From positions 5,926,501 to 5,990,500 of the forward strand of contig NZ_NPJZ01000001.1 of NCBI RefSeq assembly GCF_002245895.1: a DNA stretch of 64,000 nt, in the 5' to 3' direction. Source of the stretch: Rhodococcus sp. OK302. GTDB lineage: Bacteria > Actinomycetota > Actinomycetes > Mycobacteriales > Mycobacteriaceae. The translations under genes and the position numbers were made by a program. Positions 51,660 to 59,819 of the stretch are shown piece by piece; position 1 is the first letter of the stretch, and every line of letters starts with the position of its first letter. Below the pieces are notes generated by a model, which worked only from the letters and a program-made list of their open reading frames with translations, did not search any database and was not told the origin of the DNA.

Positions 51660-52210
51660 TCACCACGCGGCTCTCACGGCGCCGTCCGGGTAATCCGCCG
51701 CGAGAGCGTCGTCACCGTCGCGCGGCGGGAGCGACGCGTCGCATCCGAGACACCGAGACACCGAGACACCGAGACGCGGGGTGACGGCATAGCGGTTCAC
51801 CGTGGCCGGATGAAAGATCTGCCCGACGTCGAGCGGTAGCCCTTGCTCTCGAGCCCACGCCACCAGCCCTGTCACCGTCGCGATTCTGTCCATCACCACC
51901 TGCGACCGCTGGGTAGGCGCGAAGCCCTGCCGGACGGAAGATACGGGAGAGGATCCGAGAATGCCTTCCTGCTCACGATCCCGGCGGCCGAGAAGATCTC
52001 CGCCACACCAACGTCGGTCAACACACCTGTCAGCCACGTCGACCTCAACGCACCGCCACCAACCGCGGCAGTCTCGCCGGGTACTCGAACGTGGCTATCA
52101 GCGCCGCCGCCTGATCCCGGCTCGTCCGGTGCGAGGCCACCAACGGACCCGACCCCGCACCAGCAACATCCTTCTCCAGCCGTTCGACCCACTGCGCCCG
52201 CACCGGACCA
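51660..52210 (-). pseudogene. Decayed coding region, possibly integrase-derived
   Basis: Protein-like stretches occur in shifting minus-strand frames. Near 52045-52200 there is QWVERLEKDVAGAGSG with RDQAAALIATFEYPARLPRL, ending in a stop. Near 52000 there is STWLTGVLTDVGVAEIFSAAG. Near 51750-51890 there is MDRIATVTGLVAWAREQG then PLDVGQIFHPATVNRYAV, which resembles the N-terminal DNA-binding part of tyrosine recombinases. The breaks between frames indicate frameshifts. Location beside a tRNA-Gly fits a remnant of an integrated element. The integrase reading is tentative. Confidence 0.35.
51745..51776. repeat. 8-bp tandem repeat, four copies
   Basis: CCGAGACA repeated three times, then CCGAGACG, inside the decayed region downstream of the tRNA. 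An 8-bp unit changes reading frame with copy number, which fits a non-coding or broken gene. Confidence 0.85.
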
Positions 52211-52315
52211 CACGAACAGCTCCGGAACCGACCCGCACCGCGGTCACTCTCCCGACATCGACGATCATTCTTAGCGACGGAAAATCAAAACCAGATGTGC
52301 AGTCGTGGTTCGCGT

Positions 52316-52714
52316 CTAGCGTTGGAAATGGCTGTTGATCGATTTGGCCGGGTACTTCGGTCGTTTCCACAGAGGGACGTTCTCGACGACGGCGTCATAC
52401 GAGTCGATGACGAGGCTTTCGACCAAATCCTCCGTAATACCGGGTCCTGTGCCGACGGATACCCAATGTCGTTTGTCGAAGTAGCGTCCGGGCGTTATGG
52501 TTTCGTGGTTTCTTTGAAGTGCACGCCCACGTTCTGGTGGCACTTTCACGGTCACGATGAGATTGGCGGGGTCGTCGGTGACGATCAGGAACACCTTGTC
52601 GGCGACCTTGTAGACATCCAAAAACTCCGTCAAGGGGTATCCGTGACTGACTCCGGGAAGACGCATCGCTGTACGTCGACCGACCAGTTGAACGTCGGTG
52701 TCAGGCAACGTCAT
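52316..52714 (-). CDS. MmcQ/YjbR-family protein (copy 1)
   Basis: A 132-aa protein of the MmcQ/YjbR fold, annotated as DNA-binding-like but of unclear function. It shows MRLPGVSHGYPL, VFLIVTDDPANLIVTVKV, ITPGRYFDKRHWVSV with the His-Trp typical of the family, and a C-terminal helix SYDAVVENVPLWKRP. Its start overlaps the stop of copy 2 by four bases (ATGA). The two copies share the same block order, indicating duplication. Confidence 0.85.
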   Translation of the reverse strand: MTLPDTDVQLVGRRTAMRLPGVSHGYPLTEFLDVYKVADKVFLIVTDDPANLIVTVKVPPERGRALQRNHETITPGRYFDKRHWVSVGTGPGITEDLVESLVIDSYDAVVENVPLWKRPKYPAKSINSHFQR

Positions 52715-53112
52715 GATCGGCTCTGTCCGAATGTTTTCGGGTCGACAGGCCTCTGACTCTTGGGAAGCTTTTCCAGTACCAGGAGGTACGACTCCGTCAC
52801 CAGTTCGTCGACTAGTTTCTCGTCGATCCCACCACCAGGAGTCAGCGTGATCCAGTGCTGTTTGTTCATGTGATAGCCCGGCGTGATGTGCTCGTGCGAA
52901 GCCTGTAGCGATTTTGCATCTTCCGGGTCCGCTTTCAAGATCACCATTGGTTCACCCGTGACTTGGGTGAGCAGCATAAAGACCTTTCCACGGACTTTGA
53001 AAACCTCCCAGCCCTCCCCGAACGGGTGCTCCAACCCTGCTCCTGGTAGTTCCGCCGCTCGCTCGGCCGCTCGCTGCTGAAGCTTCGTCCCATTCATAAT
53101 TGCTCCCGCCAT
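52711..53112 (-). CDS. MmcQ/YjbR-family protein (copy 2)
   Basis: A 133-aa paralogue of the downstream gene: VFKVRGKVFMLLTQVTGEP, ITPGYHMNKQHWITL and ESYLLVLEKLPKSQRP align with copy 1. The start may be ATG 53112 or ATG 53097; AGGA precedes the first and GGGAG the second. Translationally coupled with copy 1 through ATGA. Function unknown; the family often lies near unrelated metabolic genes. Confidence 0.86.
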   Translation of the reverse strand: MAGAIMNGTKLQQRAAERAAELPGAGLEHPFGEGWEVFKVRGKVFMLLTQVTGEPMVILKADPEDAKSLQASHEHITPGYHMNKQHWITLTPGGGIDEKLVDELVTESYLLVLEKLPKSQRPVDPKTFGQSRS

Positions 53113-53332
53113 GTCGCTGTCCTGGGTAGCCTTGCGTCACACGCGACCGGTGATGGACTTTCACAGGTTAACTTCTGAGTCCCGAGACGCTCCGATGTTC
53201 GTGTGAACAATTGTTTTCCAACGCCATTGCGGAACGACACCTACGCGTCGTCGCCATGGTTGTGCCTCGAAACGTCACTGGGGCTCTTCCGGTTCGGCCG
53301 ACCGAGCGACGTCGCAGAGGTCAGCTGTGCGG

Positions 53333-53935
53333 TCACTGCGGCAGGAGGACGGACACCTGGCCCCTGATGTCCTCCACGATCTCGTCGACACTGCGAGCAA
53401 TGTTGATCGTCAGCGACATGCTCAGGAACATGACCGCGGAGACTATGTGCGCCAGGGTGGCTGCGTAATCGGGCCGCACGCTCTGGTCGCGTTGCAACAC
53501 CGCAGCGATCGCCTGCTCCGTCTGGACGGTCAGGTCGAGGGCCTCGGCATGGTGCGGTTCGCTCGGATCGCCGAAGACCATTTCCTTGAGATAGGTGCGG
53601 CCGTTCTCGATCTGCGTCCGGTTGCATTCGACTATCTGTCGGACAATCGCCATGATCGCGCCGAGTGCGTCAGGGACGATCTCGGCTGCCTCCCGGCCGC
53701 GGGCGAGCGCCTCGGTGTAGGCGGAGTTCTGAACGAGCAGGAGTAGTTCGCCTTTCGTCTTGACGTACAGAAACAGTGTTCCGGTGCCAACGTCGGCTTT
53801 GTCGGCGATCTGTTGGGTTGTGACCTCGTCCACGCCGTGTTCGACAAAAAGTTCTCGGGCGGCGGCGGTGATGCGGTCGAGTTTCTGCTGCTTGTTTCGC
53901 TCGCGCCGTCCGGACGGCTGGGGAACGGATGACAT
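53333..53935 (-). CDS. TetR-family regulator (ene-reductase cluster)
   Basis: A 200-aa repressor: helix-turn-helix at about residues 18-65 (ITAAARELFVEHGVDEVTTQ, IADKADVGTGTLFLYVKTK), ligand domain after that. It is divergent from the ene-reductase gene. The intergenic region contains a perfect palindrome at 53961-53974, so it probably represses the downstream reductase cluster in response to a reactive electrophile; the ligand is unknown. Confidence 0.88.
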   Translation of the reverse strand: MSSVPQPSGRRERNKQQKLDRITAAARELFVEHGVDEVTTQQIADKADVGTGTLFLYVKTKGELLLLVQNSAYTEALARGREAAEIVPDALGAIMAIVRQIVECNRTQIENGRTYLKEMVFGDPSEPHHAEALDLTVQTEQAIAAVLQRDQSVRPDYAATLAHIVSAVMFLSMSLTINIARSVDEIVEDIRGQVSVLLPQ

Positions 53936-53960
53936 GACGGATATCCTTCGGGAATAATTT

Positions 53961-53990
53961 CTGAGTAGACTCAGTTTTGAGTATAGTCAC
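53961..53990. promoter_or_regulatory. Candidate TetR operator with overlapping -10 region
   Basis: CTGAGTAGACTCAG (53961-53974) is a perfect 14-bp palindrome. It is followed at 53978-53989 by TGAGTATAGTCA, a second imperfect palindrome that contains a TATA-like core, so a repressor bound here would cover a promoter for the reductase cluster or for the TetR gene. Confidence 0.65.
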
Positions 53991-54093
53991 TATTGATGCA
54001 GTTCAGACGTTCCTCTCGATCGTCCCACGAGAAGACACATCTGCTCCGGACCGGTGACCTCCCTGGCCGATCAACCTAAGGAACACCCAGCTC

Positions 54094-55170
54094 ATGACCT
54101 CACCTTCACTCTGGCAGCCGTTCACCCTCGGACGCGTCGAACTCCAGCACAGACTCGCCTTGGCCCCGATGACCCGCAACCGGGCACACCCGGACGGCAC
54201 CCCGGGCCCGCTCGTAGCGACCTATTACGGCCAACGCGCCTCGCTCGGACTGGTCATCACCGAGGGCACACAGCCCTCCGACGACGGCCAGGGTTACCCG
54301 AACACGCCTGGGATTTACACCCCGGCACATATCGAGGGCTGGTCGCACGTCGCCGACGCAGTCCACGCTGGAGGTGGGGCACTGTTCATCCAGCTGATGC
54401 ACGTCGGCCGGATGTCGCACCCCGACAACACAACCCACCACCGCCAGCCGGTAGCGCCGTCGGCGATCTCGGCCGATCAGGACATGTTCACCGCGACCGG
54501 TCCGCAGAAGACTCCGGTGCCGCAGGAGCTGAGCATCTCGGACATCGAGACCACGATCGCCGATTTCCGCCACGCCGCCGCATCCGCAATCGCGTCCGGC
54601 GCCGACGGCGTGGAGATCCACGGCGCGAACGGGTATCTGCTGCACCAATTCCTCTCCCCCAATTCAAACCACCGCGCTGATCTGTACGGCGGATCGGTGG
54701 AAAACCGGTCCCGATTCGTGATCGAGGTTGCCGCCGCAGTAGCCGAGGAGATCGGAGCCGACCGGGTAGGAATCCGGCTGTCACCGTCGATGCCACTCGG
54801 CGGTATCGACGAGGGCGATACCGAGAGTGTCCGCGCCCAGTACACGCACCTGGTCGGAGAACTCGCGGCGCTGAACCTTGCTTACCTCCACCTCCACCAC
54901 GTCGGTGACGACGAGCTGCTCCGCACTTTCCGCGACGTGTGGCCGACCGCAGTACTCGTAGTGCGGTACGGACGCACGCGTGAGCAGATCGCCGGCGACA
55001 TCGATGCCGGCCTGGCGGATATCGCGCCGCTGGGACAGTTCGCACTGGCGAACCCCGATGTCGTCGAGCGCCTGCGCACCGATGCCGCACTCAACGCTGT
55101 GGATCCGGCCACCCTGTACGGCGGCGGTGAATCGGGGTACACCGACTACCCGACCCTCGCACGCGTCTGA
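54094..55170 (+). CDS. Old-yellow-enzyme-family ene-reductase (FMN)
   Basis: NAD(P)H-dependent reduction of activated C=C bonds or nitroesters. The 358-aa TIM-barrel protein starts WQPFTLGRVELQHRLALAPM. The substrate-binding His/Asn pair is in EIHGANGYLLHQFLSP, followed by NHRADLYGGSVENRSRF, and the FMN phosphate motif near the end reads PLGQFALANPD, a slight variant of the usual GRPFIANPDL. The ATG at 54094 has AAGGA at an unusually long distance (about 12 bases). First gene of a four-gene cluster divergent from a TetR gene. Confidence 0.93.
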   Translation: MTSPSLWQPFTLGRVELQHRLALAPMTRNRAHPDGTPGPLVATYYGQRASLGLVITEGTQPSDDGQGYPNTPGIYTPAHIEGWSHVADAVHAGGGALFIQLMHVGRMSHPDNTTHHRQPVAPSAISADQDMFTATGPQKTPVPQELSISDIETTIADFRHAAASAIASGADGVEIHGANGYLLHQFLSPNSNHRADLYGGSVENRSRFVIEVAAAVAEEIGADRVGIRLSPSMPLGGIDEGDTESVRAQYTHLVGELAALNLAYLHLHHVGDDELLRTFRDVWPTAVLVVRYGRTREQIAGDIDAGLADIAPLGQFALANPDVVERLRTDAALNAVDPATLYGGGESGYTDYPTLARV

Positions 55171-55200
55171 CCACCCGCCACGCAACCCAAGGAGCCTGAC

Positions 55201-55914
55201 ATGCCCTCACTCAACGGATCCGTCGTTCTCGTCACCGGAGCGAACGGCGGCATCGGAACCCACTTCGTCCACCAAGCCCTCGCTCGCGGTGCCACCAAGG
55301 TGTATGCGACCGCCCGCACCCCTCGCACGTGGGACGACAAGCGGATCGTCCCTCTGACCCTCGACGTAACCGATCCCACGTCTATCCGAGAGGCGGTCGC
55401 CGCCGCACCGGACGTGACGGTGCTCATCAACAACGCGGGCACTTCCACCTCCAGTGCCGGGATCCTCACCCATACCGACGAGGAAATCCGCGCCAACGTC
55501 GAAACCAACTTCCTCGGCCCCCTCTTTCTCGCCCGAGCCTTCGCACCCATCCTGAGCAGCAAAGACGAGTCGGCCATCATCGACATCCACTCGCTACTGA
55601 GCTGGTACGCCGTCGCGGGTATCTACAGCGCCACCAAGGCAGCCTTATGGTCGGCAACCAATTCCCTGCGCCTCGAACTCGCTCCCCAGGGCGTCCACGT
55701 CGTGGGCGTGCACGTCGGCTGGGTCGACACCCCCATGGCCGCGCACTCCACCGACCCCAAAACTGATCCCGCGGACCTCGTACGCATCGTGTTCGACGCC
55801 GTCGAGGCCGGCGAGTACGAAGTGCTCGCCGACGAAGCCACCGTCCAGGTCAAAGCGGGACTCAGTGCACCCGTCGAAGCGCTCTACCCCCAACTCAAGG
55901 CCACCGACGCCTGA
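55201..55914 (+). CDS. Short-chain dehydrogenase/reductase
   Basis: NAD(P)-dependent oxidoreductase of 237 aa. It has the TGANGGIG cofactor motif (residues 12-19), NNAG (about 79-82), the catalytic Ser in IHSLLSW, and YSATK with catalytic Tyr and Lys. After the catalytic region is GWVDTPM. AAGGAG lies upstream of the ATG. It follows the ene-reductase by 30 bp. Substrate unknown; the cluster may remove reactive carbonyls. Confidence 0.92.
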   Translation: MPSLNGSVVLVTGANGGIGTHFVHQALARGATKVYATARTPRTWDDKRIVPLTLDVTDPTSIREAVAAAPDVTVLINNAGTSTSSAGILTHTDEEIRANVETNFLGPLFLARAFAPILSSKDESAIIDIHSLLSWYAVAGIYSATKAALWSATNSLRLELAPQGVHVVGVHVGWVDTPMAAHSTDPKTDPADLVRIVFDAVEAGEYEVLADEATVQVKAGLSAPVEALYPQLKATDA

Positions 55915-55923
55915 CAAGCCATC

Positions 55924-55964
55924 GCGGAGGCGTCACGGAACACAAATAGCCGCGACGCCTCCGC
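55924..55964. repeat. Inverted repeat between SDR and MDR genes
   Basis: An 11-bp perfect stem (GCGGAGGCGTC with GACGCCTCCGC) around a 19-base loop lies 10 bp after the SDR stop. There is no T run; it may weaken read-through or stabilise mRNA. Confidence 0.55.
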
Positions 55965-56000
55965 TAGCTACCCGTCCTCGTATCAGAAGGAATCAAAGTC

Positions 56001-57035
56001 ATGAGAGCGTTCGTCGTCACCAAATACACAGGGCCACTCCAAGAAACCGACGTCCCCGAGCCGGCTGTCGGAGACCACGACGTACTCGTTCGGGTTGACG
56101 CGGCGGGACTCAATCAACTCGACGAGAAGATTCGCGTCGGCGAATTCAAACAGATACTCCCGTATCAACTTCCCTTGATCCTCGGCAACGATCTCGCCGG
56201 CGTTGTCATCGAGGTCGGGCCGAAGGTTCAGTCGTTCAAACCCGGCGACGAAGTATTTGCCCGACCTGACAAAGACCGCATCGGCACATTCGCGGAGCGC
56301 ATCGCCGTCGCAGAGTCGGACCTGGCGCTCAGGCCGGCATCGATCAGTCTCGTAGAAGCGGCATCCATGCCATTGGTGGCGCTGACGGCGTGGCAGGCAC
56401 TTGTCGAGCGCGGCAACGTGCAGCCCGGGCAGAAGGTCCTCATCCATGCCGGCGCCGGTGGTGTCGGATCCGTTGCGATACAGATCGCGAAACACCTCGG
56501 AGCAACCGTGGCAACCACCGCAAGCGCCGCCAACGCCGACTTCGTTCGTGAACTCGGCGCTGACGTCGTCATCGACTACCGCAACGAGGACTTCGCCGAA
56601 CTCCTACACGGCTACGACCTGGTGCTCGACAGCCTCGGCGGGAAGAACCTCGAAAAATCCCTGCGCGTGTTGCGGCGCGGTGGCAAGGCGATCGGGATCT
56701 CCGGTCCCCCGGATCCGGCTTTCGCCCGCGAGAACGGCCTCAATCCGCTACTGCGACTGGCGATCACCGGCCTCAGCTTTGGCGTCCGCCGCCGGGCCCG
56801 CAAGCTGGGGGTGAGCTACGAGTTCCTCTTCATGCGTGCCGACGGCGATCAACTCCGCAAGATCGCACAACTCGTCGACGACGGTGTGCTCCGTCCCGTC
56901 GTCGGAAAGGTCTTCCCGTTCGACCAAACCCCGCAGGCGCTCCAGGCGCTGAGCAAGGGCGGCATCCGAGGCAAAGCTGTCATCAGTAACACCCGACACT
57001 CCGAATCCGCAACCGACACAAGGACATCACCATGA
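56001..57035 (+). CDS. MDR-superfamily NADPH:quinone reductase-like oxidoreductase
   Basis: A 344-aa zinc-independent medium-chain reductase. The N-terminal GroES-like domain (GNDLAGVVIEVGPKVQSFKPGDEVF) lacks the catalytic-zinc Cys, and the Rossmann motif is HAGAGGVGSVAIQIAKHLGA. C-terminal ISGPPDPAFA and related parts resemble the RTN4IP1-type quinone oxidoreductases. AAGGAA precedes the ATG. Its stop overlaps the hydrolase start (ATGA). Likely reduces quinones or alpha,beta-unsaturated carbonyls. Confidence 0.9.
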   Translation: MRAFVVTKYTGPLQETDVPEPAVGDHDVLVRVDAAGLNQLDEKIRVGEFKQILPYQLPLILGNDLAGVVIEVGPKVQSFKPGDEVFARPDKDRIGTFAERIAVAESDLALRPASISLVEAASMPLVALTAWQALVERGNVQPGQKVLIHAGAGGVGSVAIQIAKHLGATVATTASAANADFVRELGADVVIDYRNEDFAELLHGYDLVLDSLGGKNLEKSLRVLRRGGKAIGISGPPDPAFARENGLNPLLRLAITGLSFGVRRRARKLGVSYEFLFMRADGDQLRKIAQLVDDGVLRPVVGKVFPFDQTPQALQALSKGGIRGKAVISNTRHSESATDTRTSP

Positions 57036-57889
57036 GTACCGACAGCGACTCCGTCGTCACGTCTTATGCGAAAGCTCCGACCCGCACCGTCACCGCCGGC
57101 GGCGTCACCTACGCGTACCGCGAAGTGGGCCCGAAGGGCGGTATCCCTGTCGTCTTCTTCGTCCATCTCGCCGCGAACCTGGACAACTGGGATCCTCGCA
57201 TCGTTGATCCCATCGCCCAGGACCACCACGTCATCACCTTCGACAACCGTGGCGTCGGGGCCTCCACCGGAACAGTTCCCGACACCATCGAAGCAATGGC
57301 TGCCGACGCCGTCACCTTCATCAAAGCTCTGGGCTTCGACAAGATCGACATCTTCTCATTTTCTCTCGGCGGAATGGTTGCCCAAGAACTTACGGTCCAA
57401 CACCCCGAACTTGTCCGCAGGCTCGTCCTCACCGGCACCGGCCCCGCAGGAGGAAAGAACATCGACAAGGTCGCCGGCACAACCTATTACGACATACTGC
57501 GGGCTACCCTGACCCGGTCCGACCCGAAGGAATTCCTGTTCTTCAACCGCAACACCACCGGAAAACGTGCCGCTGCCGCATTCGTCAAACGACTCGAGGA
57601 GCGCACCGAAGACCGAGATACACCCGTCTCGGTCAAGGCCTTCCTGACCCAACTCAAAGCGATCAAACGATGGGGCCGCTCCACACCGGCAGACCTCTCG
57701 AGAATCACCGCACCCACCCTGATCGCCAACGGCGACCACGACCGCATGGTGCCATCGAACCTCTCCGACGACCTACACCGCCGAATCCCCGGTAGCAAGC
57801 TGATCATCTACCCCGATTCCGGGCACGGCGGCATATTTCAATACCACGACACGTTCGCCCCGGCTGCCGTCGAGTTCCTCTCACACTGA
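57032..57889 (+). CDS. Alpha/beta hydrolase
   Basis: A 285-aa hydrolase with HLAANLDNWDPR as the HG-type oxyanion region, DNRGVGASTG, the nucleophile elbow FSFSLGG (G-x-S-x-G variant, first Gly replaced by Ser), Asp in NGDHDRMV and His in DSGHGG. Translationally coupled to the MDR gene. In this cluster it may cleave an ester or serve as a haloperoxidase-like enzyme; the sequence cannot tell. Confidence 0.87.
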   Translation: MSTDSDSVVTSYAKAPTRTVTAGGVTYAYREVGPKGGIPVVFFVHLAANLDNWDPRIVDPIAQDHHVITFDNRGVGASTGTVPDTIEAMAADAVTFIKALGFDKIDIFSFSLGGMVAQELTVQHPELVRRLVLTGTGPAGGKNIDKVAGTTYYDILRATLTRSDPKEFLFFNRNTTGKRAAAAFVKRLEERTEDRDTPVSVKAFLTQLKAIKRWGRSTPADLSRITAPTLIANGDHDRMVPSNLSDDLHRRIPGSKLIIYPDSGHGGIFQYHDTFAPAAVEFLSH

Positions 57890-57935
57890 ATGCGCGAAAG
57901 TACCTCCAGGCCAAGATAACCGAAAGGAACCGCCG

Positions 57936-58025
57936 GTGACGATTGACCAGATCCTTGCTCAATGGAGCGAGGACGAGAAGGCAGTTCGCGCGCAATTGAG
58001 CTCACCCGACGCCGACCCGAAGTAA
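57936..58025 (+). CDS. Short ORF (29 aa), unknown
   Basis: GTG at 57936 with AAAGGA upstream encodes MTIDQILAQWSEDEKAVRAQ plus nine residues, ending at TAA. It follows the hydrolase by 46 bp on the same strand. It could be a small real protein at the end of the operon or the truncated start of a lost gene. No family recognised. Confidence 0.3.
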   Translation: MTIDQILAQWSEDEKAVRAQLSSPDADPK

Positions 58026-58262
58026 TGTGCTGCGACAACCCCTCCATCTCCGCCTCCGCCGCATGCCTTCTCCCACAATCTCTCGGTGACTGAACTGCCA
58101 AGGGCTCGCGAAATCGATCATTCTGTTCAGAGAAATCGACACCGGCACAACCGGATTCTCGATGCACCCGATGCGATCAAAGCAGGCACCAACTGGACGA
58201 GCGACATATATGGTCTTCTAGGCGTCGTTCGGCGTCGAACAGCACTAGCGAAGAGGATCGAC

Positions 58263-58517
58263 TTGAAGCGTTCAATCATCGTTGCGCTGGCCAGCGCAAC
58301 CATCGCTCTCGGCACCGTCGCTTCGGCATCGGCCGCGCCCTCTAACCTCGCAGCTCCGACCGCTGGCGGCAGCTCCGGCAGCGTCGACTTCTTCTACGGG
58401 CCCCCTGGCGGCGGCAACTCCGGATCGACCGATCTCGCCAACAGTTCGATCCAGGGCCCGATCAGAGTGCTGTGCTTCTTCGTCGCAGTCTGTGGTGAGC
58501 TTCCCGACTGGCCGTAG
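58263..58517 (+). CDS. Small secreted Gly/Ser-rich protein
   Basis: TTG at 58263 with AGAGGA 5 bases upstream starts an 84-aa protein with a classical Sec signal: KRSIIVALASATIALGTVASASA, cleavage after about residue 24. The mature part is Gly/Ser/Pro-rich (GGSSGSVDFFYGPPGGG) and ends with a Cys pair in VLCFFVAVCGELPDWP, which could form a disulphide. No known family. An isolated gene between two regulator-controlled clusters. Confidence 0.65.
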   Translation: MKRSIIVALASATIALGTVASASAAPSNLAAPTAGGSSGSVDFFYGPPGGGNSGSTDLANSSIQGPIRVLCFFVAVCGELPDWP

Positions 58518-59183
58518 GACTGACGGCGCAGTTGCCGTGCCGGAAGCCGACCCTTCGCCTCGACCAATTCGCATGCACCCCAAGGTGACCCACCATTTGC
58601 GAACACCCCCTCCATCCACCGTCCGAACATGGGGCAGATTCCGGCCGACCGCCAAGGTGGATCGTCGACATCCCTCGATGCGGCGATCCGCACTGCGCGT
58701 GTGACCAGTCCACTAAGACCTGCCCGCGGTTCCACCGCCGAAAATTCGCTCAGCATATTCTTGGCTGGCTACGATCGAACACTCAGGTGTCAGATGGGAT
58801 TCGAGTTCCTCCGGCTACACAGTAAGCGCTCCGTCGAAAGTTCTTTGTTCGCTTCGGGTGATGTGCTGCAGGACCATTTCTCAGGCGCCTGGCGAGCCTT
58901 CATTGGAATCCTGCGTGAGGAGTTGCTCGGACAGCATTCCAATGCCTGCCGGGCGTAGCCGCGCCACATCGAGGCGAGCAGGGCCATGACGACGTCACCA
59001 CCACCCTCGCCGCCCGCCGGCAACACCCGAAACGCCCCGCCTACCCTAAGTTAAAGCCTGCCAACGCTCGAGACTTGTACGATCGCCAGACACCGCCGTC
59101 GCGGTAGCACCCACAACGCTCGTTGCCGGATTACCTTCGGCAGCAACCCGACCGCTCAAGCTGACCAGAGGAGTCCGAGGGCC
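58518..59183. other. Gene-free region of about 670 bp
   Basis: No convincing gene, RNA or repeat is seen. Open frames on both strands look like composition artefacts. It separates the secreted protein gene from the TetR gene at 59184, whose GAGGAG ribosome site is at its right end. Confidence 0.5.
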
Positions 59184-59819
59184 ATGGCCCGACCGTCAAA
59201 GCCGTTGATCAGCCGCGCCGCCGCCGTTGCCGCGGCAATTGAGATCATCGACAACGAGGGCCTGGAGGCATTCAGCCTGCCGCGGCTCGCGCGGGCGCTC
59301 GGCGTCAAGGCCCCGTCGCTCTACCACCACTTCGCCGACAAGTCGGAGATCCTGTCCGAGGTCGCGAAAGCAATCGTCTATGAGACCCGTATCCCCCGCG
59401 ACCGGCCCTCGGACCAATGGCAGGACTGGCTCATCGCCTACAACTTGAACTTTCGAGACGTGATTCTGCGCCACCGGAACGCGGCCCCAGTGCTGTTGCA
59501 GTTCCTACCCCGCGACATGGTTACCGATGTCTGGGAGCAGGCTGCCGTCTATCTGGAAGAGTCCGGGGTCCCGATCCAGCTGCACGTCCCAATCCTCGAC
59601 GGCACGGAAAAGCTGACGATGGGTATCACGCTCACCGAGGCGATGCGGCCGGAGTCCAAGCGCGCAGTGGTCTTCGCCAACGTCAAGGCCACCGCGCACC
59701 CGGTCCTCAGCGCGGCAGAGGCAGCGCATACGGCCACACCACGGCAGCGCCACGAGCAGATGCTGCGCAGTTTTCTCTACGGCGTGACGCACGAGGACCG
59801 GGACGAGATAGCTCACTGA
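59184..59819 (+). CDS. TetR-family regulator (catabolic cluster)
   Basis: A 211-aa protein. The helix-turn-helix lies at about residues 10-58 (AAAIEIIDNEGLEAFSLPRL, then ALGVKAPSLYHHFADKSEIL). The C-terminal part resembles TetR_C domains that bind large hydrophobic or CoA-linked ligands. It converges with the MFS transporter gene (stop codons adjacent, 0 bp between). Probably regulates the transporter and acyl-CoA ligase genes through the operator-like site at 61374-61391. Confidence 0.87.
   Translation: MARPSKPLISRAAAVAAAIEIIDNEGLEAFSLPRLARALGVKAPSLYHHFADKSEILSEVAKAIVYETRIPRDRPSDQWQDWLIAYNLNFRDVILRHRNAAPVLLQFLPRDMVTDVWEQAAVYLEESGVPIQLHVPILDGTEKLTMGITLTEAMRPESKRAVVFANVKATAHPVLSAAEAAHTATPRQRHEQMLRSFLYGVTHEDRDEIAH

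Noticed and set aside
51745..51776. Possible CRISPR-like repeats
   Set aside because: Units are 8 bp and directly adjacent with no spacers; no cas gene is in the window.
58790..59026. Minus-strand frame of 78 codons and a T-arm-like stretch near 58797
   Set aside because: The protein looks artefactual and no tRNA cloverleaf can be folded around the T-arm-like bases.
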